A stretch of DNA of 33,507 nt from Streptococcus parasanguinis (GCA_018377375.1 JAGZZN010000016.1:1-33507), one strand, 5' to 3'. Positions 23,012 through 31,107 are shown, numbered from the stretch's first letter. Made by a program: numbers and translations. Notes: generated from the sequence alone by a model not told the origin.

Positions 23012-23407
23012 ATGTATAATAAAGTTATTTTAATCGGTCGCCTGGTAGCGGCCCCAGAATTGCATAAGACCAGCAAAGACAAATCCGTTGCCCGAGTGAC
23101 CGTTGCTGTCAATCGTCGCTACAAGGACCAAAACGGGGAGCGAGAGACTGATTTTGTCAATGTGGTTGTCTGGGGGAAATTGGCTGAAACCATGGCTAGT
23201 TATGCCAGTAAAGGGAGCTTGATCTCTTTGGATGGAGAGATTCGGACGCGCCGCTACGAGAAAAATGGGGTCATGCAGTATGTGACAGAGGTCCTCTGCC
23301 AAAGTTTTCAGTTATTAGAGAGCCGCGCTCAGCGAGCGATGCGTGAAAATGGTGGAACGGGAGATTTAGCCGACATCATTTTAGAGGAGGAAGATCTTCC
23401 TTTTTAG
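23012..23407 (+). CDS. ssbB: Competence-induced single-stranded DNA-binding protein
   Basis: An OB-fold SSB of 131 residues, exactly the remembered size of pneumococcal SsbB, and shorter than housekeeping SsbA because it lacks the long flexible tail. MYNKVILIGRL starts it; RYKDQNGERETDFVNVVVWGKLAE lies at about residues 37-60; the conserved acidic tip is EEEDLPF. It coats incoming single strands during transformation. ATG 23012 is preferred over ATG 23009 because it matches the family start and is six bases after GGAGG. Competence regulation is supported by the ComX box and by its own terminators on both sides. Confidence 0.95.
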   Translation: MYNKVILIGRLVAAPELHKTSKDKSVARVTVAVNRRYKDQNGERETDFVNVVVWGKLAETMASYASKGSLISLDGEIRTRRYEKNGVMQYVTEVLCQSFQLLESRAQRAMRENGGTGDLADIILEEEDLPF

Positions 23408-23419
23408 AAACAAAAAAAG

Positions 23420-23450
23420 AAAGCTGGTTCGTTTATAGACCAGCTTTTTT
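23420..23450 (+). terminator. Terminator of ssbB
   Basis: AAAGCTGGT pairs with ACCAGCTTT around a ten-base loop, followed by TTT. An intrinsic terminator 13 bases after the stop. Confidence 0.88.
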
Positions 23451-23596
23451 GATATTTGGTAGGGATTTCATTCGGGAACGACTCATTTAAAAATAAATCA
23501 AAAATATGCGTCTGTACAATAAAAGCCAGCACTTTTCTTGAAAAAGTAGTAAAATAAAGTAATATATATTCAAAATTTTCAGAAAAGGAACGGAGT

Positions 23597-24580
23597 TTGA
23601 AGGGGAAAGAAGAAAGAAAAGAACTGTTAAAATGGCTGATAAAACGGGTTCTACTGGTGATTCCAGTGACCTGCATCCTCTTGTGGATCTATGCTGTTTG
23701 TCAAACCAGTAGCATCAAGGATCAGACCAAGATTGGTGTCACCTATATGACCATGAACAATGAGTTCTATAAAAGTATTCATTCGGAAATTAGTCGGATT
23801 GCTGATGAAAAAGGAGCTCTTGTATCTGTCCGAGATCCAGAATTGGACGAAAAAAGGCAGAGCCAGCAGATCGATGATTTTTGCGCCCAAAAAGTAAATG
23901 TGATTGTGATTAATCCGGTTAAAGGGGATAGTCAGCCCATTTTAAGGGCTCTTAAAAAAGCTAGAAAACAAGGAATTAAGATCATTGCAGTTGATACCCA
24001 GCTCAAGCATTTTAAGCCGGATGCCAGCATTGTCTCCGACAACTACCAAGCAGGAGTCTTGATTGCGAAAGAGCTGATGAAACGCTCTTCAAATGCTCGG
24101 ATCCTTCTCTTGGAGCATAAGGGGACTGTTTCAGCAGATACGCGGATTCAGGGATTTAAGGATACCATCAAAGGACATGGGTCATATGAGATTATCTCGG
24201 AACTAGAAACCAAGGGTCAGACGGAGATCGCTATGCCAGCTGTCCGTAAGTTCTTGCAGTCAGGGGGAAATGTCGATACTCTAGTCTCCTTGAATGACCG
24301 TTCAGCTATAGGAGCTTTAGCAGCGATCAAGGAGCAAGGGATCACCCATCCCATTGCGATCTATGGGATTGATGGCTCACCAGATATGAAAGCCTTGCTG
24401 CACTCGACAGATGATGTCGTAGGAACCGTTGCCCAGTCTCCGTTGAAGATGGGAGACCGTGTGATGGAGGTCATCCAAGATATGACGGCTGGGAAGAGCT
24501 ACCAAAAAGAGATAACCATTCCGGTTCAAATGATGACAAAGGAAAACATCGATCACTTTGATGTGAATGGGTGGCAGTAA
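23597..24580 (+). CDS. levQ: Membrane-anchored sugar-binding sensor protein (LevQ-like)
   Basis: A periplasmic-binding-protein fold of the ribose/LacI type (327 residues). A basic cytoplasmic start (1-18) and one membrane helix (about 19-36) are followed by the external domain: KIGVTYMTMNNEFYKSIHSEI, here residues about 47-67, then INPVKGDSQPIL, VDTQLK, VSDNYQAGVLIAKEL and YGIDGSPDMKALL. There is no lipobox, and no permease or ATPase gene nearby, so it is a sensor subunit rather than a transporter. The start is TTG 23597, with AAAGGAA nine bases before it. The order of four genes before a mannose-type PTS matches LevQRST of S. mutans; the symbol is assigned by that synteny, not by alignment. 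Confidence 0.8.
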   Translation: MKGKEERKELLKWLIKRVLLVIPVTCILLWIYAVCQTSSIKDQTKIGVTYMTMNNEFYKSIHSEISRIADEKGALVSVRDPELDEKRQSQQIDDFCAQKVNVIVINPVKGDSQPILRALKKARKQGIKIIAVDTQLKHFKPDASIVSDNYQAGVLIAKELMKRSSNARILLLEHKGTVSADTRIQGFKDTIKGHGSYEIISELETKGQTEIAMPAVRKFLQSGGNVDTLVSLNDRSAIGALAAIKEQGITHPIAIYGIDGSPDMKALLHSTDDVVGTVAQSPLKMGDRVMEVIQDMTAGKSYQKEITIPVQMMTKENIDHFDVNGWQ

Positions 24581-25896
24581 TGAGAAAATTTAGAGGTGTG
24601 AGATACAGTTTGGCAATTCTGATGGTCGTGAATTTTATCGCTGTGATGCTCAACAGTATCATCTATCTTCAAGCAACCAACTATATCATTGCCCAACGAC
24701 AAGCCTCCCTATTAGTAGAACGTTTAGAGCGTATTCCTTTTGCGCCTTCGACAACTTTTTGGTTGTCTGCGCTCTTATTTGCTGGGATTGCCTTGATCTC
24801 CATGAGTCGTTACCGGTCTCAAACGAGTCGATGGTCCATTTTTGATAAGTGGAACATTCTGGAGATCCTCCTGATGTTGCTCTTGATGTGGGTCCAAAAT
24901 GTAGCTTATAACGGGCTTATTCTATTAGTTTTTGCGGATATCTTCTATGGTTCCAAAGAGTTGAATACCAAGCGAGACCGCAAGTATTGGTTTGCGTTTA
25001 TCCTAGTGAGTTTCTTGATGCTTCTTGTGACCAACTCAGACGTCTTTTCGCTTTTCTTTCCGATACCTTCTCTGGATGTCTATATTCATTTTTATCCTGC
25101 CTCCATTCGGATTCTGGCCTTTTTCTTAAAGAATTCCCTCTATGCCTTGAATCTGGTGCTCTTCATTATTTCGCTTTTGTTCTATATTATGAATGTTCTT
25201 GCGGAAAACCACGAAGTGGAAGAAGAGTTGGCCATGGTTTCGAAGGTCAATACGGAATTGAACAACTATATGGCCTTGTCTGAGAAGATTGCAGAGGATC
25301 GAGAGCGCAAGCGGATTGCTCGGGAGATTCACGATACCTTGGGACACGCGCTAACAGGGATCTCGGCAGGTTTAGATGCTGTCGGAGTCTTGATTGATAT
25401 CGATCCCAATCGGGCAAAAGAGCAGGTAAAAAGCGTATCAGAAGTGGTTCGTGAAGGGATTCAAGATGTGAGAGGCTCTCTCAACCGCCTCCGTCCAGGT
25501 GCCCTTGAGGGACGAACCCTCAAAGATGCTTTGGAAAAGATGATCCGTGAGTACCAAACGCTTTCCAACTTGCAGGTTGATTTACACTATGAATGGGTCG
25601 ATGTCGATATGGACGTCATGATTGAAGATACAATCTTTCGTGTGATCCAAGAGTCTATGACCAATGCGGTTCGCCACGGTCATGCCAGTCAGATGAGCCT
25701 TCATTTTTTTGAGAATGAAGAAGATTACCTGATCGAGTTGCAGGATAATGGGGTTGGGTTTGAAACCTTGACCTATGGCTATGGACTCAAGCAGATGATG
25801 GAACGAATTTCTATCCTAGGAGGACAGCTTCAATTTGAAAGCCGCGATGGATTTTTCACGCGCATCAGTTTACCGAAATATAAAGAAGGGAGATAG
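24580..25896 (+). CDS. Histidine kinase of the LevQRST-like sensor
   Basis: A 438-residue sensor kinase with about six membrane helices in the first 205 residues, with little extracellular domain, which fits sensing through partner binding proteins. A linker helix (about 208-240) leads to the HisKA_3 phosphoacceptor REIHDTLGHAL (His251). The ATP-binding domain shows ESMTNAVRHG (N box), DNGVGFE (G1) and GYGLKQMMERI (G2). ATG 24580 overlaps the previous stop by one base (TAATG); GTG 24571 is an alternative. It is the likely phosphodonor for the next gene. Which of the S. mutans names levR or levS applies was not certain from memory, so none is given. Confidence 0.92.
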   Translation: MRKFRGVRYSLAILMVVNFIAVMLNSIIYLQATNYIIAQRQASLLVERLERIPFAPSTTFWLSALLFAGIALISMSRYRSQTSRWSIFDKWNILEILLMLLLMWVQNVAYNGLILLVFADIFYGSKELNTKRDRKYWFAFILVSFLMLLVTNSDVFSLFFPIPSLDVYIHFYPASIRILAFFLKNSLYALNLVLFIISLLFYIMNVLAENHEVEEELAMVSKVNTELNNYMALSEKIAEDRERKRIAREIHDTLGHALTGISAGLDAVGVLIDIDPNRAKEQVKSVSEVVREGIQDVRGSLNRLRPGALEGRTLKDALEKMIREYQTLSNLQVDLHYEWVDVDMDVMIEDTIFRVIQESMTNAVRHGHASQMSLHFFENEEDYLIELQDNGVGFETLTYGYGLKQMMERISILGGQLQFESRDGFFTRISLPKYKEGR

Positions 25897-25898
25897 AG

Positions 25899-26585
25899 AT
25901 GGTGATAAAAGTAATGGTGGCAGATGACCAGGCCTTGATTCGAGAATCTCTGAAAATTATTTTGTCAGCCCACCCCGATATCGAAGTGGTGGCCACAGTG
26001 GAAGATGGGAATCACGTCTTGTCGAGCATTCCGCAGACACATCCTGACCTGATCTTAATGGATATTCGGATGCCAGGCATGGATGGAGTTTTGGCGACAA
26101 AAGAAGTCAAAGAGCACTATCCGGATATCAAAATTATTATTTTAACGACCTTTGATGATGATGAATTTATCTATAGTGCACTCAAGTATGGTGCTTCAGG
26201 TTATCTTTTAAAGGGAGCCTCGACAGAGGAACTCTATGAAGCGATTAAGGTGGTGTATCAAGGCGGAGCCATGATCAACCCGAATATCGCTAGTAAAGTC
26301 TTTCAAATTTTCTCACAAATGGCCAAGACCAACTTCTCTATTGCTGTGGATGAGGACAATGTCAAGGATTTGAGCACGACGGAATGGCGCATTATCCAAG
26401 AAGTCGGCTATGGGGAGTCTAATAAAGAAATTGCGGCCAAACTTTTCTTGTCAGAAGGAACCGTGCGCAATTACTTATCAACGATTTTGGCGAAATTAAA
26501 CCTACGAGATCGAACGCAATTAGCGATCTGGTCAGTCCAAACAGGAGTGACGAGACGTGATTTTTCTAAAGGAAATACAGAATGA
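25899..26585 (+). CDS. NarL-family response regulator of the LevQRST-like sensor
   Basis: A 228-residue DNA-binding response regulator. The receiver has the acidic pair ADDQ (Asp9, Asp10), the phosphorylation site MDIRMPGMDG (Asp55) and the switch residues ILTTFDDD and KGAS. The C-terminal LuxR-type helix-turn-helix is shown by LSTTEWRIIQEVGYGESN and EIAAKLFLSEGTVRNYLSTI, about residues 152-192. It starts two bases after the kinase stop and overlaps the next gene by four. It should activate the downstream PTS operon and possibly distant fructan or sugar genes. Confidence 0.93.
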   Translation: MVIKVMVADDQALIRESLKIILSAHPDIEVVATVEDGNHVLSSIPQTHPDLILMDIRMPGMDGVLATKEVKEHYPDIKIIILTTFDDDEFIYSALKYGASGYLLKGASTEELYEAIKVVYQGGAMINPNIASKVFQIFSQMAKTNFSIAVDEDNVKDLSTTEWRIIQEVGYGESNKEIAAKLFLSEGTVRNYLSTILAKLNLRDRTQLAIWSVQTGVTRRDFSKGNTE

Positions 26586-27880
26586 AATTGAAGCGAAAGC
26601 ATCTTTGTTGGGGGATTGGTCTCCTTGTTGTGCTCTGTGTGAGCGCGGGTTTTTATTGGTGGAAACAGCAACCGACCGTACTCCATATCGGCGTTTATGC
26701 AGGTTCTAGCTGGGATGTGCCGACCAGTCAACGTTCCCATGCCTTGGATCGTGCGATTCAAAAATTTGAAAAATCCCATCCCCACGTTCGTGTAGAGTAT
26801 GAAAATGGGATTCCTCAGTCGGATTATTCTGACTGGCTCTCCGAAAAGATTGTCTCAGGAAAGACGCCGGATGTGTTTATGGTCTCTGAGCAAGATCTTT
26901 CTTTATTAGCAGCGCGGGGCGTATTAGAAAAGTTAAACGGCTATATGGATCGAAAAGATCAAGCTGCCTTTTATCCCGTTGCCTTTGAATCCGGTGTCTA
27001 TCAGGGGCAAACCTATGCCTTACCTTATGAAAGCAATCCAATTTTGATGTGTGTCAATAAAGATCTCTTGGATAAAGAAGGTATCGCGGTTCCCAAAGAA
27101 GGCTGGACCCTTGAAGAGTTCTATACGATTTGCAAGAAACTAACCAAAGATACCAATGGGGATGGGCAATTGGACCAATTTGGGAGTACAGAATACACCT
27201 GGAAAGAAGCCTTGGCGGCAAATGGAGGTCATCTCTTCCAAGGCGGCATGCTCAAGCTGACAGCTCCAGAAGTGAAAGAGTCTTTGACTTTTCTGCAAAA
27301 ATTGGAAGATCTAAATAAAAATTACAAGGTGAGCTCTAAAGATTTTGACCAGGGGAAAGTTGCCTTCTATCCCATGACCTTGGCCCAATATCGGACCTAT
27401 AAACCTTATCCCTACCACGTTTCTAAATATTCAAACTTCACCTGGACCTGTATTCCGATGCCTGCTAAGTCAAAAACGACCAAGGCAACCTTAGTCACGA
27501 CGACTTCTTTTGCTATGTCGGCTCGAAGTTCTCATTCCAAGTTGGCTTGGGAATTGATGCAACTCTTAACAGAAGATCCAGACATTCAACAAACCCTCTT
27601 TGCCCAATCCCAAGGGATCTCCGTCATGCCACAGGTAGTCAAGAGTCGCTCTAGTAAAGACCTTCTGCAGGTGGATGATTTTGGAACAGATTCCCTGACC
27701 AATCAGACCTTGAACCGCATCATGGAACAAGCTGTTGAAAGTAGTCCGAAAAATGTCTCAAAAGAGGTATTAGAAAAGCTGGACTACTTGATTGGTAATG
27801 CATTGCGCGATCAGGATGTCGAGAACCGTTTGCCTCAAATTCAGAGGGAGATTGAAAGTAGTCTACAGGTAGGAGTTTAG
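26582..27880 (+). CDS. levT: Membrane-anchored extracellular solute-binding sensor protein (LevT-like)
   Basis: A 432-residue bacterial extracellular solute-binding (SBP_bac_1) protein. A basic start and one hydrophobic helix (about 9-26) end in YWWKQQ, with no lipobox cysteine, so it is held by an uncleaved anchor. The domain begins VLHIGVYAGSSWDVP; KTPDVFMVSEQDLSLLAARG and YALPYESNPILMCVNKDLL lie in the ligand-binding lobes, with TKDTNGDGQLDQFG, a calcium-type loop, near residue 183. It overlaps the regulator by four bases (ATGA). Together with the upstream binding protein it should present sugar state to the kinase. No ABC transporter genes follow; the PTS does. Confidence 0.82.
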   Translation: MKLKRKHLCWGIGLLVVLCVSAGFYWWKQQPTVLHIGVYAGSSWDVPTSQRSHALDRAIQKFEKSHPHVRVEYENGIPQSDYSDWLSEKIVSGKTPDVFMVSEQDLSLLAARGVLEKLNGYMDRKDQAAFYPVAFESGVYQGQTYALPYESNPILMCVNKDLLDKEGIAVPKEGWTLEEFYTICKKLTKDTNGDGQLDQFGSTEYTWKEALAANGGHLFQGGMLKLTAPEVKESLTFLQKLEDLNKNYKVSSKDFDQGKVAFYPMTLAQYRTYKPYPYHVSKYSNFTWTCIPMPAKSKTTKATLVTTTSFAMSARSSHSKLAWELMQLLTEDPDIQQTLFAQSQGISVMPQVVKSRSSKDLLQVDDFGTDSLTNQTLNRIMEQAVESSPKNVSKEVLEKLDYLIGNALRDQDVENRLPQIQREIESSLQVGV

Positions 27881-27893
27881 AGTAAAATAAGAT

Positions 27894-27927
27894 GGCATTT
27901 TGTCAAGTGACAGATGTCATTTTTTTA
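27894..27927 (+). terminator. Terminator between sensor genes and PTS operon
   Basis: GGCA-TTT-TGTCA pairs with TGACA-GA-TGTC around AG, followed by a run of T residues (27920-27926). Moderately strong; sensor and PTS genes are therefore separate units. Confidence 0.65.
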
Positions 27928-27932
27928 TTGCT

Positions 27933-27959
27933 AAATGTCATATTAGGAATGTGACATTT
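27933..27959 (+). promoter_or_regulatory. Inverted repeat, candidate operator for the response regulator
   Basis: AAATGTCA (27933-27940) and TGACATTT (27952-27959) form a perfect inverted repeat with 11 bases between. A further ATGTCA (27914-27919) lies 21 bases upstream in the same orientation, two helical turns. Placement upstream of the PTS promoter and beside the regulator genes suggests an activator site. Confidence 0.55.
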
Positions 27960-27993
27960 GACAATGTAAAACCGCTTTCAAATAATCTACAAT
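27958..27993 (+). promoter_or_regulatory. PTS operon promoter overlapped by a cre (CcpA) site
   Basis: The -10 is TACAAT (27988-27993) with a poor -35 TGTAAA (27965-27970), 17 bases apart, typical of activator-dependent promoters; TTGACA at 27958-27963 with AATAAT 17 bases on is an alternative. TAAAACCGCTTTCA (27967-27980) is a cre site differing from TGAAANCGNTTTCA only at position 2. CcpA bound here would block the promoter when preferred sugar is present. Confidence 0.72.
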
Positions 27994-28020
27994 AGAGTCA
28001 AATAAAGGAGGCGTAGAAAA

Positions 28021-28458
28021 ATGAAATACCTCGTTTTGGTCAGTCATGGTGGACTGGCAGAAGGTCTAAAAACATCACTAGCCATGTTTGCTGGTGATAA
28101 GATGGATCAGGTCATCGCAGTTGGACTCAAAGAAGGAAAATCGGTCGATGACTTCGCAGTTGATTTCAGAGAGAGCATTTCAGGATTGACAGCTGATGAT
28201 TCTGTTTTGGTCTTGGCAGATATCGTAGGTGGTAGTCCATTAACCACTGCAGCCACGGTTCTAGAAGAAGCTGGAAAGCTCGATGGAGCCTTGATCCTTG
28301 GTGGGATGAACCTCACCATGGCCTTGACGGCAGTTGTGATGAAGGATGTGTTGGATGGAGACGATTTGTCAGCCACCATCTTATCAGAAGCACGATCTGC
28401 ACTACAGCCTTTTGAAGTTTCAGCCACTGGTGCTGAAGAAGATGATGACGATATTTAA
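28021..28458 (+). CDS. levD: PTS mannose-family EIIA component (LevD-like)
   Basis: Accepts phosphate from HPr and passes it to EIIB. A stand-alone IIA-Man fold of 145 residues; phosphohistidine His9 lies in LVSHGGLAEGL, and ADIVGGSPLTTAA and GGMNLTMAL are typical. The C-terminus ends in an acidic run (GAEEDDDDI). AAGGAGG is before the ATG. Stand-alone IIA and IIB genes, rather than a fused ManL, fit the Lev type of fructose/mannose PTS; substrate is inferred only. Member of the levDEFG operon. Confidence 0.87.
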   Translation: MKYLVLVSHGGLAEGLKTSLAMFAGDKMDQVIAVGLKEGKSVDDFAVDFRESISGLTADDSVLVLADIVGGSPLTTAATVLEEAGKLDGALILGGMNLTMALTAVVMKDVLDGDDLSATILSEARSALQPFEVSATGAEEDDDDI

Positions 28459-28472
28459 TAGGGAGGTACCTT

Positions 28473-28967
28473 ATGGTAGTAACATTTGTACGGATTGATG
28501 ACCGCATGATTCACGGTCAGACAGTCACACGCTGGGCAAAGGAAAAACCATGTGATGGTTTGATTGCTGTAAACGATGCAGCAGCATCAAACAAGGTTTT
28601 GATTCAAGCTTACAAAGGCGCATCAGACAAGAAAACCTTTGTATGGACAAAGGAAGCCTTTAAAGAAAAATCAGCAAAAGTAACAGAATCAGATAGTCGT
28701 TACTTCTTGATCACCAAAAATCCAATCGATATGAAGGAAATTTTGGTCGACCAAGGGTTTGTCCCAGGTGATGTCAAAGAAATCATTGTTGGTCCTGCAA
28801 ATGATCGTCCTGGAGCTGTAAAATTGGGAAATAACCAATCCATCACTCAGGAAGAAGCAGAAGCCTTCCAAGCCATTCAAGCAGCAGGCTACAAGGTGAA
28901 ATTCCAATTGTTGCCAGATGTTTCCATCGGGTATTGGGATGATTTCAAATCAAAATTTGGTTTTTAA
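28473..28967 (+). CDS. levE: PTS mannose-family EIIB component (LevE-like)
   Basis: Transfers phosphate from EIIA to the incoming sugar. The 164 residues match the IIB-Man/Sor family: phosphohistidine His14 in VRIDDRMIHGQ, then LIAVNDAAASN and GPANDRPGAVKLGNNQSI. GGGAGGTACC stands before the ATG, 14 bases after levD. No membrane segment. In S. mutans the Lev PTS moves fructose and mannose, which is the best guess here. Confidence 0.88.
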   Translation: MVVTFVRIDDRMIHGQTVTRWAKEKPCDGLIAVNDAAASNKVLIQAYKGASDKKTFVWTKEAFKEKSAKVTESDSRYFLITKNPIDMKEILVDQGFVPGDVKEIIVGPANDRPGAVKLGNNQSITQEEAEAFQAIQAAGYKVKFQLLPDVSIGYWDDFKSKFGF

Positions 28968-28969
28968 AA

Positions 28970-28989
28970 CTAACAGTCTTATCTGTTAG
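28970..28989 (+). other. Small hairpin between levE and levF
   Basis: CTAACAG pairs perfectly with CTGTTAG around TCTTAT, without a T run. It may adjust messenger processing or relative expression of soluble and membrane subunits; function unproven. Confidence 0.4.
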
Positions 28990-29023
28990 GTAAATAAATT
29001 TACAAACAAAAGGAGCGTTTGTT

Positions 29024-29866
29024 ATGACAATTTCATGGATTCAAGCAATCTTGCTTGGTATTTTCGCCAGCTTGTCTTCAATGCCTGGTATGGGAGGTTC
29101 CAGTATCGGGAACTATACACTCGGTCGTCCTTTGATCGGTGGGTTGATTTCAGGTTTAATTCTTGGAGATGTGACAACCGGTATTATGGTCGGGGTTGCC
29201 CTTCAAGTCGTTTATATCGCCTTGGTAACACCTGGTGGTACCGTATCTGCCGATGTGCGTGCCATCTCTTACATCGGTGTTCCTCTTGCTATCTTGTTTG
29301 TGCATGCTAATAACATCACAGATGAAGCTGGAATCGCCGCAGCTGCAGCTCCAATCGGTGCAGCCGTTGGGACAATCGGTACAGTTCTTTTCTACGGTAC
29401 CGCTACTATGAACTTGGTATGGCAACACATCGGTTGGAAAGCCGTTGAAGAAGGAAACTTCAAAAAACTCTACGCAGTTGACTGGGTTTACCCTTGGATC
29501 TCTCACTTCCTCTTCTCTTTCCTTCCAACAATGATTATCACCAAATACGGTGAAAACATGGTTGATTTGATGAAACAATACCTTCCTATGGATGGTTACT
29601 GGATGAAAGCCCTCTTTACAGTCGGTGCTCTTCTCCCATGTGTCGGTATTGCCATCTTGTTGAAACAAATTGTTACAGAAGCAACTGACTTCATTCCATT
29701 CTTTGTTGGATTTACCTTGGCAAAATCTCTCGGATTGAACTTGGTATCCAGTGCCGTTGTTTCATTAATCTTTGCAGTAATCTACTATGAACTTGAAGTG
29801 ATCAAATCGATGAAAGCTGCTCCAGCTGGAGTGGTGGACCAAGACGATGATGAGGAGGATATTTAA
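29024..29866 (+). CDS. levF: PTS mannose-family EIIC membrane component (LevF-like)
   Basis: An integral membrane channel subunit, 280 residues with about seven to eight hydrophobic segments. The start MTISWIQAILLGIFASLSS and the segment LGRPLIGGLISGLILGD are typical, as is VALQVVYIALVTPGGTVSADV (roughly residues 56-76). The C-terminus is an acidic tail (VVDQDDDEEDI). It follows AAAGGAGCG. With EIID it forms the sugar path, and ManC/ManD-type subunits are also receptors for some class II bacteriocins. Confidence 0.9.
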   Translation: MTISWIQAILLGIFASLSSMPGMGGSSIGNYTLGRPLIGGLISGLILGDVTTGIMVGVALQVVYIALVTPGGTVSADVRAISYIGVPLAILFVHANNITDEAGIAAAAAPIGAAVGTIGTVLFYGTATMNLVWQHIGWKAVEEGNFKKLYAVDWVYPWISHFLFSFLPTMIITKYGENMVDLMKQYLPMDGYWMKALFTVGALLPCVGIAILLKQIVTEATDFIPFFVGFTLAKSLGLNLVSSAVVSLIFAVIYYELEVIKSMKAAPAGVVDQDDDEEDI

Positions 29867-29867
29867 A

Positions 29868-30704
29868 ATGGCTGATAGAAAGAAAATTTCAAAGAAAACA
29901 TTAGCAAAAGCATTCCATCATTGGTATTATGGTCATTTGACTTGTTTCTCTCAAGAACATATGCAAACCTTCGGGTACTTGACTTCTATGCTTCCAATCG
30001 TAGAAGAAATGTATGACACAAAAGAAGAACAAAAGGATGCTATGCAAACCTATACGGCCTTCTTCAACACTGAACCACAACTTGGATCTCTTGTTGTAGG
30101 GATCACAGCTGGTTTGGAAGAAGCGCGTGCAAACGGAGATGCAGTAGATGGCGAAACCATCAACGGTATGCGTGCCGGTTTGATGGGACCAATCGCTGGT
30201 ATTGGTGACTCATTGGTCGTTGGTACCTTGATTCCAGTTCTCTTGGGGATTGCCCTTGGACTTTCTAAAGGTGGTAACGTCGCTGGTGCCCTCTTCTACA
30301 TCGTCGTATGGAACCTCTTAGTCTACTTTGGTATGCGCTTTGCCTTCTTCAAAGGTTACCAATTAGGGGATAAAGCCGTTGAATTCCTTGTAGGACCAAA
30401 AGGACAAGCTCTTCGTAAAGCGATCAGCGTTGTCGGTGGTATGGTTATCGGTGCCGTAGCAGCTACTTGGGTATCTGTTACAACAGCCCTTCAATTCAAG
30501 AACGCTGAAGGAAAAGTCTTCTTGAACATCCAAGAAAAGATCGATGGTGTTTATCCAGGTCTCTTGACAGCAGCCTTCATCACTCTTTGCTGGTGGTTGA
30601 TGTCTAAGAAAAAAATTTCACCAAACAAAGTTATGTTACTTCTCGTTGTAGTGGCTTTGATCGGTGTTGCCCTTGGTATCTTCGACCCACATCTTAAATA
30701 CTAA
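29868..30704 (+). CDS. levG: PTS mannose-family EIID membrane component (LevG-like)
   Basis: The partner of EIIC in the membrane complex, 278 residues. MADRKKISKKTLAKAFHHW and YGHLTCFSQEHMQTFGYL form the long amphipathic N-terminal part. GMRAGLMGPIAGIGDSLVVG is the family's conserved loop; the C-terminal third has several helices and an interrupted charged KKKISPNK segment. ATG 29868 begins one base after the levF stop and uses TGAGGAGG at 29850-29857; in-frame ATGs farther upstream lie inside levF and are rejected. Confidence 0.9.
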   Translation: MADRKKISKKTLAKAFHHWYYGHLTCFSQEHMQTFGYLTSMLPIVEEMYDTKEEQKDAMQTYTAFFNTEPQLGSLVVGITAGLEEARANGDAVDGETINGMRAGLMGPIAGIGDSLVVGTLIPVLLGIALGLSKGGNVAGALFYIVVWNLLVYFGMRFAFFKGYQLGDKAVEFLVGPKGQALRKAISVVGGMVIGAVAATWVSVTTALQFKNAEGKVFLNIQEKIDGVYPGLLTAAFITLCWWLMSKKKISPNKVMLLLVVVALIGVALGIFDPHLKY

Positions 30705-30738
30705 GGAAAAGAAAAAACGAATTTGCTAGTAGGAGTTT

Positions 30739-30790
30739 TTGAGAATGAAGTGAATTGACCTCCTTTATTTGCACTTCATTCTCAATTTTT
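30739..30790 (+). terminator. Terminator/attenuator between levG and levX
   Basis: A perfect 14-base stem, TTGAGAATGAAGTG (30739-30752) with CACTTCATTCTCAA (30772-30785), followed by TTTTT. The 19-base loop contains ACCTCCT, complementary to the AGGAGG that starts translation of the next gene (30794-30799). Confidence 0.85.
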
Positions 30791-30805
30791 ATCAGGAGGA
30801 ATCCC

Positions 30806-31099
30806 ATGGTTACAAAACAAGAACTTGTCAATGGATATGAAACAGAAATCAAGTACCAACGCCACATGCTTGAAAACCTTGGTCGTTGGTTCAGCTTACT
30901 CTTTATCATTGCCAGTATTGGTGTGGTATTGATCTATCTCTTTCACAAAAGTTTCCTCCCACTCTTGATCTTCGGGATTTTACTAGCCTTGGTTGGAATT
31001 TTAGGCATGATTGTTTTTGGATATGGCATCTACCGCGGGCGGATCAATCTTCAAAAAGTGATCGACGATTTCAATCAAAAATTGACAATTTTAAATTGA
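30806..31099 (+). CDS. Small two-helix membrane protein at the LevX position
   Basis: A 97-residue protein of unknown function. A polar helical start (MVTKQELVNGYETEIKYQRH) is followed by two membrane segments (about 29-49 and 53-75) and a charged end (RGRINLQKVIDDFNQK). ATG 30806 follows AGGAGGA. Position after EIID recalls levX of S. mutans, but similarity was not checked, so no symbol is given. It is behind a strong terminator, so it is probably made at a lower level than the PTS, from readthrough. Confidence 0.75.
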   Translation: MVTKQELVNGYETEIKYQRHMLENLGRWFSLLFIIASIGVVLIYLFHKSFLPLLIFGILLALVGILGMIVFGYGIYRGRINLQKVIDDFNQKLTILN

Positions 31100-31107
31100 T
31101 ATTTTAG

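Noticed and set aside
24571..24579. GTG 24571 as histidine kinase start
   Set aside because: Possible, but ATG 24580 directly overlaps the previous stop and is the stronger start codon.
26582..26680. Lipoprotein signal in the LevT-like protein
   Set aside because: The cysteines in the N-terminal region lie within VVLCVSAG and HLCWG, without the small residue before Cys that a lipobox needs.
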